From Sindora glabra (taxonomy: Eukaryota; Streptophyta; Magnoliopsida; Fabales; Fabaceae), in assembly GCA_020226215.1 (NCBI GenBank), contig CM035230.1:7897501-7961500 (forward strand): a stretch of 64,000 nt of DNA, read 5' to 3'. The number at the start of each line of letters is the position of its first letter. Position 1 is the stretch's first letter. The notes beneath the pieces are model-generated. The model did not search any database and had not been told where the DNA came from. It was given only the letters and a program-made list of their open reading frames with translations. The position numbers were made by a program, and so were the translations under genes. Positions 1-12,301 of the stretch are shown here, piece after piece.

Positions 1-553
1 ATAGGATTTACGTCCTAAACACTTTGAATAATTTTAATCATATCAAAACAGATCCAGCCATATTCAAATAATTTAAAGCATACATATACCTCATAGACCA
101 GATTCAACTTAATCATATTAAATGAATTTAAACAAGTCTTTACAGATTCAGAATTAATCACATCAATTCTATGCTGACTAGGTTATATGCTTTAAATGCA
201 GAGAACATCACATGTTCAGAACAGATTCTACGCATATATAAAGCAGAAAAACGCATGATCATATTCATACAATTAATCTCATCAATTGATAATCTGATTC
301 AAAATTCAAATCATATATATCATATATATATTTACGAAATCAGAATCATACACGAGTAAACATATCTCTCATATATATCTAGTTTAAACAGAAACTGATT
401 TGATATTAATTTATCACATAAATATTCATCAAAACGTGTAACTTCTGATTTAAACCGAAACAGATTTGACATGTATTTATCATATAAATATTCATCAAAA
501 AACGGTAAAACACATAATCAGAACTATATATTTTGCAAGAAGCTCTGATACCA
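1..553 (-). mobile_element. Internal 5' region of a minus-strand LTR retrotransposon, cut by the window edge
   Basis: This is the untranslated leader between the primer-binding site and the first ORF of the element whose 5' LTR lies at 555-2207. It is AT-rich and has no coding frame. It holds a diverged tandem duplication: a unit at about 383-435 (TTTAAACAGAAACTGATTTG...) recurs at about 449-499 with a period near 66 bp, each copy ending in CATAAATATTCATCAAAA. The rest of the element lies left of the window, so its superfamily cannot be read from proteins. Confidence 0.6.
542..553 (-). promoter_or_regulatory. Primer-binding site, initiator tRNA-Met type
   Basis: The plus strand reads GCTCTGATACCA, so the minus strand reads TGGTATCAGAGC, the usual plant retrotransposon primer site complementary to the 3' end of initiator tRNA-Met. 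One base separates it from the LTR edge at 555. This spacing fixes the orientation: reverse transcription of a minus-strand element would start here. Confidence 0.88.
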
Positions 554-554
554 C

Positions 555-2207
555 TGTTGGGAATTCGGATTATCACATGCAGCGGAATTTTAAATTTTGA
601 TCCGAATTCTACCTAGGATCCATGCAAAAAGCATGAGTCAATGATTAGGGTTTTACCTATTGGGCACTCGTGTTTCTACTGATCAAAACTTGAGAGCGGA
701 TGAATCAAACACCGGCCGGAAGGTACAGCGTCTCTACGGTATCCACACGGAGTGAACAACGACCTCTCACCCTCCACGCGTCTGCTAGGATGCGTTTTCT
801 CTCTAAGAATTAGGATTGGATGTTTTTGAGTGATTTAGGGTTTATATGGAAGCTTAAAACGTGATTCTTAAGTGCTGCCCTCAAGTCCCTTTTTATAGAA
901 CTTAAGCAAGTCATAATCCTAGTCCTACTAGGATAATGCTTCCAAAATCCTAATCACACTTAACAACTCATCTTATCCTTATTCTAGAGATAATGGGAAG
1001 AGATAAGACTTATCTATTAATTATCTAATATTAGATAATGATATTATCTCATAATATAAATATCTTAATATTAGATAATTGCATATAGTTATCAAATATC
1101 AAAATAATATTATCTCATAATATTTTTATCTAATATCTGATAAGATAATTACTTGATATTACTTTAATATCAAATAATATCACATAATATATATATATAT
1201 ATATATATAAACGTGAATTTATTATTCTTAATAATATATATGCACGAAAATAAGTCCAATTAATTGGATATTAATATAATTAAAGTCCAATTAATTATTG
1301 TCTTATTCCTACTCCTTTTGTGTGACCCTGTAGGTTCTTACTACGTTGACAATGACTTATTATTGAGCCATAGACAGCGAGCGGTATCTAGCAATACATC
1401 ACTGCCACTCAAGTAGTAAGAATGTCTGTGATTCGACATCCACCTAATACATGATCAACGTTTTACATCATAACCCTTTTGTAATAATATCCAAATTGAA
1501 CTGGAGGCATGGAATGTGTCATCCTCGTCAATGTTCAATTTATATTTCTTGATACTGAGTAGACTTAAAATAAATAATTAATATCACATATTAATTCAAC
1601 TGAGCATGGCCATGCATTTCTAAGTCTCACTCAATCAAGGGGCCCAAGGATATTTCTCTTTTATACAAGAGTAACAAAATTCCATTTACATCACTCACTT
1701 CCCTCTGCATGATTTATGACACACCCAATCAATGCCCTACTTGTCACCTGATTAAAGGTGACATAGGACAATATTAAAGTGAGTAATTCCTCATGTAGGG
1801 AACCGTAGTGACTTCAGGTCAAAGGTTTATGCGTAGTTGTGATCATATGAGAATAACTTATGACACGTTTATCCATGCAATATTCTCATAGTGGGTCAGT
1901 CCAGTACATTGTTCACTAGCAATGTACTCATGTATTGACTTGATATCACATATCCATGATTCGTAATCATCAGTCACTATACATGCTAGTCTCGATGTAT
2001 TATTACTATCCTTTTTCATAATAATACTTGACTAGGGGCATTTTAGGAATAGCAAAGCTATTCCAAGGATAATTATTATATTAAGTTATAAATTGCGCAT
2101 AATAATAATAAAAATAATATAATAATTAAATTGCCTAAAATAAAATATAATACATTGTGTATAACTCTAATCATCTTATATGATTGGTTCTAGGACACAC
2201 ACCAACA
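555..2207 (-). mobile_element. 5' LTR of a minus-strand retrotransposon (1653 bp)
   Basis: Bounded by a perfect 6-bp inverted repeat, TGTTGG at 555 and CCAACA ending at 2207, next to the primer-binding site. The first bases (TGTTGGGAATTCGG then GCAGCGGAA) resemble the edges of common dicot Copia LTRs, so Copia is my guess, without protein support. An AT-rich patch at 1015-1210 repeats TCATAATAT-like words and ends in (AT)n. The candidate right TSD is TCAAC (2208-2212); its partner lies outside the window. The flank resembles a decayed minus-strand LTR. Confidence 0.8.
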
Positions 2208-3590
2208 TCAACCTTATCCCATGTGTATCCTACTTTGTACTTTAAGTCTTTCTTATCCTACACATCCTTTTTTGTGACTTAGAAGTCAGGCTGCTAAGCC
2301 CAACCTAAACCACTCCATAAGGCTACCAAAAATATCATGTCATTGTCACATACAACATCTAAGTCAAATGTTAAGTATGGCATAAAGCCATAGTCTCATA
2401 TATAGCATGCGGCCAAATTCATAATAGGCTTTCACTAGCCCTTAAAATAACAATGTAAAGTCAAAATGTCATTTAAAGCTATAACTATAGTATAAAAATA
2501 AAATCTAGTAGAAAAGTATATAGTTATCTCATCATATAAATAGTGACCATAACAATTTGTAATGCTTCTATTCCTAATACTAGACTCAACATTCATATAA
2601 TCCTTTGTCATAATATTAGTTTCATAGAAATACATTAGTGCATTTATAAGTCAAAAAATTGTTTAAGTAGAATTTTCATGCACTAATCTTGCTATCCTAT
2701 TCACAATTCTACTATGGAATTTTTGGAGCAATATCTATTTCATGGAATGCTTGTCAAGCATTTTGAATATGCATTTATGCATCCATTATTACATGTCATC
2801 CATATAATTATTAGTGTGAGATTAACATACCATTCACAATTTTATTATTAGAATTATGGAGTATTTAACTTGGTCTCCTAAGTTCCACAATTATTATTTC
2901 TTATGTAGATTTAAACCAACACTAAGGTAGTGTTCTAGTAAGAGGACTATTTTTCCTTACTTATTAGAGCCAAATGGGATGTTGCTTAATAGCAAGAAAT
3001 ATGCTACAAAACATTTCCCACAATATCATATAGACTATTAAACCATCACTAAACTATACTATGCTTATACGGTTACATTAGTACTTGTAAATTCTACTAA
3101 AAATATCATATCAAATCCAAATTTTATAAAACATTCTAGAATTGATATTCAAACATCTAATAACATAATTAAACTTTTTATTTTTTTCAAACTAGGTCAT
3201 ACATTGATTTCCCCATTCGGTAACAAAAATTTGTTAGAAAATGACCTTTATGCTTAAAAAATACATTTTAAATACTAAACTATAATAAAAATTTGTGAAA
3301 TTTTCCAAAATAAATAATAAGCAATAAAATATCTTGATTAAAACACATAAGAAGAACTATCCACAACTCAAATTATCAACATGCCAAAAAAGAGCTATTT
3401 TGGCTTTCAAAAATCCTTTTTATATACAATTCTTTATGAAATTCTCCAAAATTTTCCATCCATGTTTCCAAGGCCTAAAACATTCTAAAACAACCATCTT
3501 TAACCATAAAATATGTTTCTTGTATAATCTAAACATTTTACCAAGTAAACTAGTTTGAAAAAAAATACCTTCCTCTTTGAAAAACATTAG
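2208..3590 (-). mobile_element. Decayed minus-strand LTR (family 3-like), lower part
   Basis: There is no gene here. Blocks such as AACCTTATCCC (2216) and the run around 2290-2440 (GGCTGCTAAGCC, CATAAAGCCATAGTC) match, in reverse complement, the GGATAAGGTTAAG region of other family 3 LTRs at 43630 and 17740. I read it as the 3' part of the LTR whose 5' part is at 9569-10656, split by the two family 2 LTRs between them. The left end is hidden by the insertion at 555-2207. Confidence 0.4.
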
Positions 3591-3595
3591 TTTAA

Positions 3596-6500
3596 TGTAA
3601 TATCTCAAGAGATATTTCCCAAAAACTACTCGTAAAGTATTAAAGTAAATTAACACTTCCCAGTTAAGTTAGCTTAACCCAAGGAAATTTTAAGAATGGA
3701 TAACCTCCTGGGAAGCCTTTCCAAAATATTTAATTCAATTAAAAAAAATTAAATGATGATCCAAGCTAATGATGAAATTACAAAAAGGCCACTCGAAAGA
3801 AAGGAATTTACAATTTTAGTCCTAGTGGACTATTCGAGGGAAAAAAAGATAAATTGAGTTCTAATGGGTCCGAAATTTTTTTTCAAAAACCTTGAAACAT
3901 TGATAGAGATAAAAATTGAGTTAAGATATTGTTAGAAATATGTCCAAAAGATTAGAGAAATATTGATAGAGCTTAACTCGATTTTAGGGGTCCGGATGAG
4001 TTGAAATTTAGTGAAATGAGCTAAAATTGTAATAATTTGATTTGTTTCCTTGAAATCCTTTTTTGGAAAACTAAAGCTTATTTATTGAGGACCAAATGTT
4101 TTCTAATAAACCCAAATTTAATCCAAGGACTAAATTAAAAATTGGTTAAAAAATTTTAGGTAAAAGTAGAATTTTAAAAAGTTTTGGGGTCAAATTGTAT
4201 TTTTTCAAAAAACTTGAATTTCCCCCATTATTTTTCTATTAATTTTGGACAAAATTTGGACTGAGTAGAGCCCATAATTTCTGAATTTTCTGCTGCAAAA
4301 TAGTAAAGAAAATCATAAAAAAAATTCATGAATGTGGGGTTAATTTGTAAAAGGGCCCATTTTCTAAAATTATGTAGAAAACCCTAGAAAACTTAAAAGA
4401 ACTCCATTTAGCTTTTCTTCCCTCCATTTGCATGAAATTTGCAGCTGCTATAGGAGGATTCTTCAAGCTCTCAACACAACCAAACACACAAACAAGACAA
4501 ATGAAACATAAAATTTTAAGTTTTTCCACTTGCTTGATTTCCTAAGGGGAAATCATCAAAACTTGGAGGTATCATCTTCTTCCTCTCCAAATCAGAAACC
4601 CTTTAATTTAGGAGGAAATTTTAAGCTCTGAAATATACAAGTTTAGAGATGAGTAACAAATCACTTGATTTCCCATTGAATTTTGATTACAAAATTGCTA
4701 ATAATGCTTTTTAAAATTGTGATTTCATAGAACTAAGTGTGTGGCCATGCAATAAAGGCATGGTGTTGAAAACTTGTGTTCTTAAGTTGTATCGAAGATA
4801 TTAGAACAATATTAGTATGATTAAGTATTAGATTATCAATTGTTAAGCCTTGAGTGAAGATGGAATACAAAGAACTTAGAAATTGCTTTGCTGATTTTTG
4901 CTTCTAGAATTCTTGAAAATCCAAAAATAAACCATGAATTTTAAGGATATAATAGAGCCTCTTAAAAATTCAAAGCCACTTACTTTCTAGTATTTTATGA
5001 TGTTAGGATACATATAGAGTTTATTGAGAATTTTTAGAAATTTTTAGAAACCTGAACAAGGGATATTTTTACACAAAGGTGTAGCTCACCCAGAAACAGG
5101 ATGTGAATAATTTCACTTCTATTCTTGAATTATTTGGGATACTAAATGATTATTACAAATTACAAAAAAATTCTTAGATACCCTTCCATATGTTCATTAA
5201 AACATAGTCAATTTTTGTGACAGTTTAAGCTTATTTTCCTGATGAATAAATTCCTATAATTTTAAAATTCCAGTGCTACTAGAGATTGAAACTATTTTGA
5301 AAGGTATGATTCACGAATTTTTTTGGGCAAATTATCTTAATCATTCATGAAAAATAAGGCCTCAAATTTGTTAATTGACATGTTAGAAACATCAAATATT
5401 TTTTTATAAATTTTGGAAGTGTTTTAGAAGTTATAAAAGGTCCCTTATTATGACATACCCTTTGCTGCCTTGTTCTGGAACCTAAACATGAACAATATTA
5501 TTGAATGAATATTTGTGAATTATACTAAATATTTGATGCTTGAAAATACATTATGATGATATTAGAATATGATTGGAACAATGTGATGAATTATTGTAAT
5601 TATTTGAATGTTCTCAAAGGGTATAAAGTATAATGATAGATTAAATTAAGTTGTGAAATGTTAAATATATTGAAATTGTGATACATTATAAGAATATGCA
5701 TAATTGACACTATTTAATGTTATATTTGAAATCTATATTTGTTACATTGATAAAGGAAAATATATTAGAATGCTAATAGCTAGTTGGTATTGATCATACC
5801 TGTATTCTGTCAAATTAACATGATTTTGCCTTAATTGACATGAAAGCCTACAAGGCTCATCTGTGTTATCTGATATGTGTGGGGAAGATTACCCTATAGC
5901 CTACAATATCCTTCTATATGAAGGAGAGGAGTGGTAAAGGTTGGAAGAAAAAGGCTAAAGGTGAGTGGGATAAGGTTAGACTAAGAGAAATAAGGAGAAA
6001 CCCTATACCATACTAGCCATTTCTGATGGTAGAAATAGAGTAAGATGAATAAGAAAAAATTTGCTAGTAGCATGAATTCTTATAATATATATTGAGATCC
6101 TTAGAATAACAAATGCATGTTAAATTGATAGTGGAATGACATATGTAATATAGCTTAAACCTTAAATTTGAACTAGATATTAAATATTCTTAAGGAATAC
6201 AAGATAAGTGCTTACTCACTGAGTATTTTTATACTTACTCTTTTTGTGAGGTTTTCTTTTGTAGATAAGGATCATGGAGCTCCCATTGGTGATTGATATA
6301 CACTACATTAGCTGAAGATCTCCATGGGTGGGAGAAGTTGATGTACATATAAAGTTAGTTTAAGAGTTTATTTTGACTATAAAAACTAAAGTAGCTTATG
6401 GATATTTCTTATGTAAGACTTTGTATTATTTTTGTATAAAATGAGTTTGTAAAAAAAAAGGTTTTCATTGCACATGCAATGCTTTATTATTTAGTTATGT

Positions 6501-6640
6501 TTACTTATTGCTTTCAAAAAGACATATGAAATCTTAATAAAGTCTAAGAATGGAAATCAGGCTTATAAGGATACCTAATTGGTTGGATGCTAATTAGATA
6601 TCTTTATGTCGATCACAATATTTAAAAATGGGTTGTGACA
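3596..6640 (+). mobile_element. Solo LTR, family 2, plus strand, TSD TTTAA
   Basis: Starts TGTAATATCTCAAG at 3596 and ends GGTTGTGACA at 6640, flanked by identical TTTAA (3591-3595 and 6641-6645). Canonical TG...CA ends plus a perfect 5-bp duplication mark a complete 3045-bp solo LTR, the product of recombination between the two LTRs of a full element. The 3' third carries the block CTCACTGAGTATTTTTATAC (6215). It has no coding capacity; short frames within it are chance. It shares many blocks with the opposite-facing copy at 6707-9568. The length and layout suit a Ty3/gypsy chromovirus, but no protein supports that. Confidence 0.8.
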
Positions 6641-6706
6641 TTTAAAAACTATTTTTTCAGCATGAATTTTAAAACTTCCAAGTATAGTTTCATAAAGTTT
6701 ATAAAA
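6641..6706. other. 66-bp spacer between two inverted family 2 LTRs
   Basis: This short AT-rich piece, including the TTTAA duplication at 6641-6645, is all that separates the plus-strand LTR from the minus-strand LTR. It is probably a remnant of the decayed host LTR seen at 2208-3590 and 9569-10656. Confidence 0.5.
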
Positions 6707-9568
6707 TGTCATGACCTATCTCATGGTTATCATGACCAGTATAAAGATATCTAATTAGTGCTAACTTCTTAAATAGATATCTTTACAAGCCTTTAATACT
6801 CTAATACCCTTATTAAATTATTATTGTAGAAGAAGTAGATATCTAAACGTAGAAAACAAATTGCATATATTATAAGTTTAAAAGCTATATACATACATAC
6901 ATACATACATATAGATATATATGTACATATATAGGCATCCCAAAAATGTTATTTATATAAACATAATAATTAACAAAACATTTCAGATTACAACAACTAA
7001 ACTTATATAAGATAATATCCTATAGATATTATAGAGAAATTGGAAGGTTATTATACAAGTATCAATCTACTACTTCAAATCCATAGTCAGTACCTATCAT
7101 CACACAATAAAGAATGAGTATAAAATATACTAAGTGAGTGGTATTCATCACTTTCATCACAAAAGATTAACCTTATCATTGTGTACAATTCCTATCTAAT
7201 GTCCTATAAGGAAATTTCCTTATGTATATCATTAGTACAATTCATCATAGAAAATGGAAATGATAGGTATACAAGTGTCACCTTATATCTTCGGTCTAAC
7301 CTTATCCCCCACCACTCTAGGCTTTAAGCCACCAACCTTTTTCCTTCAGTACTCACCACTCTTCTCCTTCTCTATGAAGGATGTTATATCTCCTCCTCTT
7401 AATTCACAATAAGTAATTATGGGATGTCAAAACATTAACTATTTTATCCATTTCCAAGTATATAGTCAAATACTCACCATGCCATAAGTGTTTTATGTTT
7501 TACATTAGTATGTCATATACATTTGAGTTCCTTCTTGATAATTCTTAAGAGGCTTCAAGCAAACTTGTATTTATGCAATAGCTTAGAGCCTTTTTTTGTG
7601 CTTCTAAATTCATTCTAAATTTCACCATGACTTGTTCTAACATTTATAACATTTTATTACACAAGATACAACAATAAAATTGCTCAAAATACTTCCAAAG
7701 TTACTATTCACTTAGAACCTAAAGGAAGAATTGTAGAACAAGGCAGCACAATGGCACATGTAATTAAAGCCCCTTTTCACTAGTCAAATAGAATCTAATT
7801 GTTACAAAATTTTGCCAAAACATTCATAACACATTGAATGAAATATAAATTAAGTGTTGTATAAATAATTTCATAGGTTTACTAGTGTATCAAAACAAAA
7901 ACTCAGATCAGCCAAATTTGGATAGCTTCAGAGCTACTAAAATAAAGCTACCATTTGGGCAATTAAATTAACTATGATTGCCATAAAATTTTGCCACAAG
8001 ATTGATAACATCCCAAATGATATATAATAGGAGTTTTATAATTTTACCATTCATTTGATGGGCTAAATAAATTGAAACCTAAGACTAACCAGACAAGGGT
8101 TCTAAAATAGATAGAATTGGGAGTTTCACCATCAATTTATTTTATCAACTACCTAAAAATTTCTAAAAATTATTAAATTCATATGTGTTCATCCTAACAC
8201 CAAATATGATCATAAAATACTAAAATTTTAATTTTTAAAGTTCCTAAAACTTTAGTTACACTAAGTATCCTAAATCCCTATTTAGCACCACATGAAAGAA
8301 GCTGATTTCAATTCCACAAATTCCTATTTCTATTTTTCCTAAAAAAATTTTGATAATTTTTTTTCTAACACTTTCTAAATCTATACTTCAACAAAATACC
8401 ATTATAATATCAGTTAGAACACTCTAAAATAGAATCATACCTCAGCATATTTCAAATAGAAAACAAGGATGCATAAACTAACAATATCATCACTTATTCC
8501 TTTGAAATGGCTCCAAAAATAGTGAGAGTTACCACTTGCCTTAATATCTTCACTTTTTATTTTTCAATTACTCTTTGACACATCAAGATAATGGATTCAT
8601 GAAAATAAATCATATTTTAGAGATTTAGGAAGGGAGAGAATCATAAAATTTGAAAAAAAGTGTCAAGCTACCTTACAAGCTTTAGAGAGTAATTTGAAAT
8701 GCTCGAACAAGCTTGAACTCTTCTCCTATTTTTATCCTCCTAAAGTCACTTTTTGGGGCCGATTGAATAGTAGAATTTTTTTGCTTCTAAGGCCTTACAT
8801 ACATTTATATAGAGTTTTAAACTTAATTTCCAAGAAAATCCAAAATTTTCTTATTAATTTTTATTGATTTTAGTGAAAGGTTTTTAGACATTTGGCTGAG
8901 CATTTTTGTTGTCCAAGTGTGCTACTACAACCATCAAATGATGATTCTTTTAGCCATTAAAATTTAGCCAAACAAAAGGCTAAATATTATTATTACACAA
9001 CGGCTCCAATTTTTGCTTTTCTTTTCACTGTAGTCCCTAGCTTCCTTTAGAATCTTGGAACAACCATGGATTCATGTTATTAGGACTAAAAATTCAGATT
9101 TAAGCCTCCAAAACTTAAGCTAAACTAGCTCAATACAAATAAAAATTAAACCATTTAAAAATAATAAAAAAGGTTTATTAGAGTTTGGCCCCAAATCTTT
9201 CACTTCCTTGCATTTTCACCTCTAAACCTCTAAATATCTTTAGAACTTCAACTTAACCTTCCATAATCATTTTTAAGCCCTAGAAATTAATTTAGGCTAC
9301 CCATAAAATTTTAAAATTAATTTACTATATTTTTAGCTTATTTTCTCACTTTTTCAGTTTATCGAGTTGTGGAATTTTTAATTCATTATTTATCTATTTT
9401 TATTCATATTAAAATTCCCAAAATTATTTTATTTGGCCTTATTCTCAAATTACTTTTATGGTTCCTTCAAATTTTACCTAATTTTTCTTACTGGATTTTC
9501 TAAATCAGGGTTTTCTAGAGAAATTTCTTACTTGATATCTACTGTGCTACTTTAGGATATTATATACA
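6707..9568 (-). mobile_element. LTR of family 2, minus strand, no clear TSD
   Basis: The reverse complement shares blocks with 3596-6640 in the same order. 6707-6810 matches 6540-6640 (AATTAGATATCTTTAT). 7080-7140 matches 6205-6260 (the CTCACT...GTATATTTTATACTCATTC region). 7740 matches 5465 (GCTGCCTTGTTCT). 8140-8230 matches 4990-5060 (TAGTATTTTATGAT, GTTAGGAT, TTTTTAGAAATTTTTAG). The 3' terminus TGTCATGACC (plus-strand view) sits at 6707. The 5' end is put at 9568, where the minus strand reads TGTATATAATATCC. The flanks TAAAA and ATCCT do not match, so the outer end may be off or the LTR rearranged. Confidence 0.6.
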
Positions 9569-10656
9569 ATCCTCACCAAAAATGTTAATAAACATTTCTA
9601 GATCAATGTCAAACTTAATGACACTAAGAAATCAACATTTTCCTTTCTTGAATACATAAGAAAACTATAATGCCTTAACTTGTTAAAATCAAAAAAAATT
9701 TCTCAAAATCCATCTTTAAGTTTTTGAGAAAATACTTTTGCAAAGAATTTCATCATGAAATTCATGGCTTCAATCACACCACAAGGATCACATTTATATT
9801 TTCAACCAAAATAACCAAGAAGAAAAAGAGTGGGTTTCTATTCACTCAAATCAACTTGAAGTTTTTCTTGATTCCTTTACCTACCAACTAACATGTTATC
9901 AAAATAACATAAAATTATTAAGAAGTTCTTACAAGAACCTTAATATAAATGAATTTAAGGTGAGTTTAGAAGTTTATACCTTCACTAGGAAAGTTAGCCA
10001 ATTTCCTTTATGTAACTCAAATGAACTTAATTTTTCTCTTTCTTTCTCTTTATAGCCATAAGGCTTGTGTTGGTGTGAGGAGAAGAGTGTCTAAGCCTTA
10101 CTATTTATAGGAGATGAAATTGTAGGGAGCTAGTTGTGGGAAGCTCATAATTTCAAGGGGAAATTGGAAGGACATTCACTTAATCACACATTACACTATT
10201 ATTAGTCATTTTCCTATTGTTAGTCTTTGTTGTTAGGTAATTGCTCATATAATTTTTGTCATCATTCTATATGCCCTGCCTTGAATAACACCCTAAGAAA
10301 CTTTTTAACAACTTATTAAATGTAATTAACCACTAATTAGTTAATAATCATTATCATTACAGTATTAATCAAAGATATTTCCTAATCTTTCCACCTTTAT
10401 CCTTTAAAAGTCATCACATTAACTCTTTGACCTCAAAATCATGTATATTCCTCCATTTAGTGCCCTAATTTCATTTTTACCATCTTAGGGCTATCATAAG
10501 ATGCTTATAAGTAAAGACACTAAGTTACTTTAAAGCCTTTCTAATCATAAATTTCAAATATTTTTTAGTTTTCCTTGAATTTTTCTTAAAAATTCCTAGA
10601 GAATTCTTCTATTTATAAATTCTAATAAACACTTCTACTTATTATAGGGGATATTT
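9569..10656 (-). mobile_element. Decayed minus-strand LTR (family 3-like), promoter-bearing part
   Basis: This appears to be the 5' part of the LTR whose other part lies at 2208-3590. The minus strand has a TATA box near 10105 followed by a purine-rich leader, as in transcribed LTRs. The right edge is approximate: GGGGATATTTA near 10646-10656 is a poor match to the reversed family 3 start (GGGGATGTAACA, seen at 20226). No gene is visible. Confidence 0.4.
10102..10109 (-). promoter_or_regulatory. TATA box of the decayed minus-strand LTR
   Basis: The plus strand TATTTATA reads TATAAATA on the minus strand, within CTCCTATAAATAGTAAGGC. A start site would be expected 25-35 bp downstream on the minus strand, near 10075. 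This is a sequence match only. Confidence 0.45.
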
Positions 10657-12289
10657 ATGTAGTCTACCCATTACTAAATAGTGTCTAGTTAACTAGTGTC
10701 AAGTTCTAAGTACTAGATTTTTACTAGATGTTATAGCCATGAGGCAAAAAGAAGTCAAGTGAAAGAGTAAGGATTGGATAGGTGACAAATACATTCTAAA
10801 GTTTTAATAAATGCAAGACTTAGCATTGGTATATTCCTATAGAATTAATAACAAGAAGTGATAGGCAAATAGCATGTAAGGAAGAATGATTAACTTTTAA
10901 TGGAAATGGTAAAGTATATAAAATATCATAATAGTACATCATGGTAAGTCATATAGTTATAAGCCATTAGCAAGATTGCCATTATAGGTAAGATGTCCCC
11001 TTAAAACAAAGAGTATGAACCATGAATTGCATAATTATAATCATAAAGTAAAATTATAAGAAGGATTAACAAAGAACACATGAAAGGTACTACAAAATTT
11101 CAAATGATAATTCACTAAGAGATATAAGGAAATTATTTTCATAGTAGTACAAGTGATATTAATTATGAATAAGTGTATAGTGATAAAATATCATAATAGT
11201 ACATCATGGTAAGTCATATAGTTATAAGCCATTAGCAAGATTGCCATTATAGGTAAGATATCCCCTTAAAACAAAGAGTATGAACCATGAATTACATAAT
11301 TATAATCATAAAGTAAACTTATAAGAAGGATTGACAAAGAACACATGAAAGGTACTACAAAATTTCAAATGATAATTCACTAACTAAGAGATATAAGGAA
11401 ATTATTTTCATAGTTGTAAAAGTGATATTAATTATGAATAAGTGCAAGTAATTGAAAGTGCATGTCAATAAGAGAGAATTATATAGAAGTGTGAAGTGAA
11501 TTTCTAGTAAAAGTCTTAAATTTTAATAAGGATGAATCTATTAAGTGGGAGATCAATGAATAATATGGTTTAATATGACTAATGAATGACATAATTAGAG
11601 AATTATGGGTAGAAGCTAATTAAGAATGTTTAGATAGTGAAAGGATAACTTATATGCTGAGTACATATACATATGCCTAGACATGTAAATATGTCATAGA
11701 TGATATAATTAATATATTTAATATATTACTATATTATTAATAATATGGTTATTATTATTATTATCTATATTAGTAAAAGTGATATCCTTATTGTTAATAT
11801 TACCAACATTGATCTTATTATAAGAGTTGATATTAAACCTAAGTTGATTATATGATGTGTGAATGTCAAGATTTTTATTATAATAGTGCAATTAATGAAT
11901 AGGTAAGTACAAAGAAAGGTGAAGCTCTTAGGTAATTCAAGAAAAGTGTACATATTTCATGTGAAAATTAAGAAATTTTGTAGAAAATCTATAAAATTAG
12001 ATGTTACCACTGTGAAATGGCAATTAAGTAAGACTAATAGGAAATTTGAATGTGCACAATGGCTTAGGATAGGAAAAATGCAAGAATGAAATTATTTGAG
12101 ATCTAAAGAGTGTTTTAATGTAGCTAGACAAGTGATTGGGTGTTTGAACACCCTCCTTAAAATAAAAATTTATGTGTCAAAGGAACTCATGTAGCTATCC
12201 CTAAGTAAATAGTATGCATAATATTAGCCCTTGCAACCATTAGTTCTACTAGATTAGTGAGGCTCTAAGAATTTGAGGATGAATTATTT
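10657..12289 (+). mobile_element. Degenerate 3' internal region of a gypsy-like element
   Basis: No reading frame survives. It is assigned to the element whose polypurine tract and 3' LTR follow at 12290 and 12302. The phrase GAATTTGAGGATGAA (12271) just before the purine tract resembles the end of plant Ty3/gypsy pol genes, which often reads like CTCGAGGACGAATTT. It contains the 265-bp tandem duplication listed separately. The 5' remainder of the element is not recognisable. Confidence 0.45.
10921..11446. repeat. Tandem duplication, two 265-bp units
   Basis: Unit 1 starts at 10921 (AAATATCATAATAGTACATC) and unit 2 at 11186 with the same words, running to about 11446. Differences are few by eye (for example GATGTCCCC versus GATATCCCC, CACTAAGAG versus CACTAACTAAGAG), so identity is clearly above 90 percent. 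It is the best preserved duplication in an otherwise decayed stretch, which suggests a recent local event. Confidence 0.9.
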
Positions 12290-12301
12290 TAAAGGGAGAA
12301 G
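12290..12301 (+). promoter_or_regulatory. Polypurine tract before a 3' LTR
   Basis: TAAAGGGAGAAG directly precedes an LTR start at 12302. In LTR elements this tract primes plus-strand DNA synthesis. Its presence says that 12302 begins a 3' LTR rather than a solo LTR, which fits the absence of a matching TSD here (AGAAG on the left, TAATG on the right end). Confidence 0.55.

Noticed and set aside
542..553. Possible tRNA fragment
   Set aside because: Only the 12-base primer-binding match is present, directly next to an LTR; no cloverleaf arms are seen.
10921..11446. Repeat array as possible CRISPR
   Set aside because: Two long adjacent units with no spacers, in a plant genome; no array of short regular repeats exists anywhere in the window.
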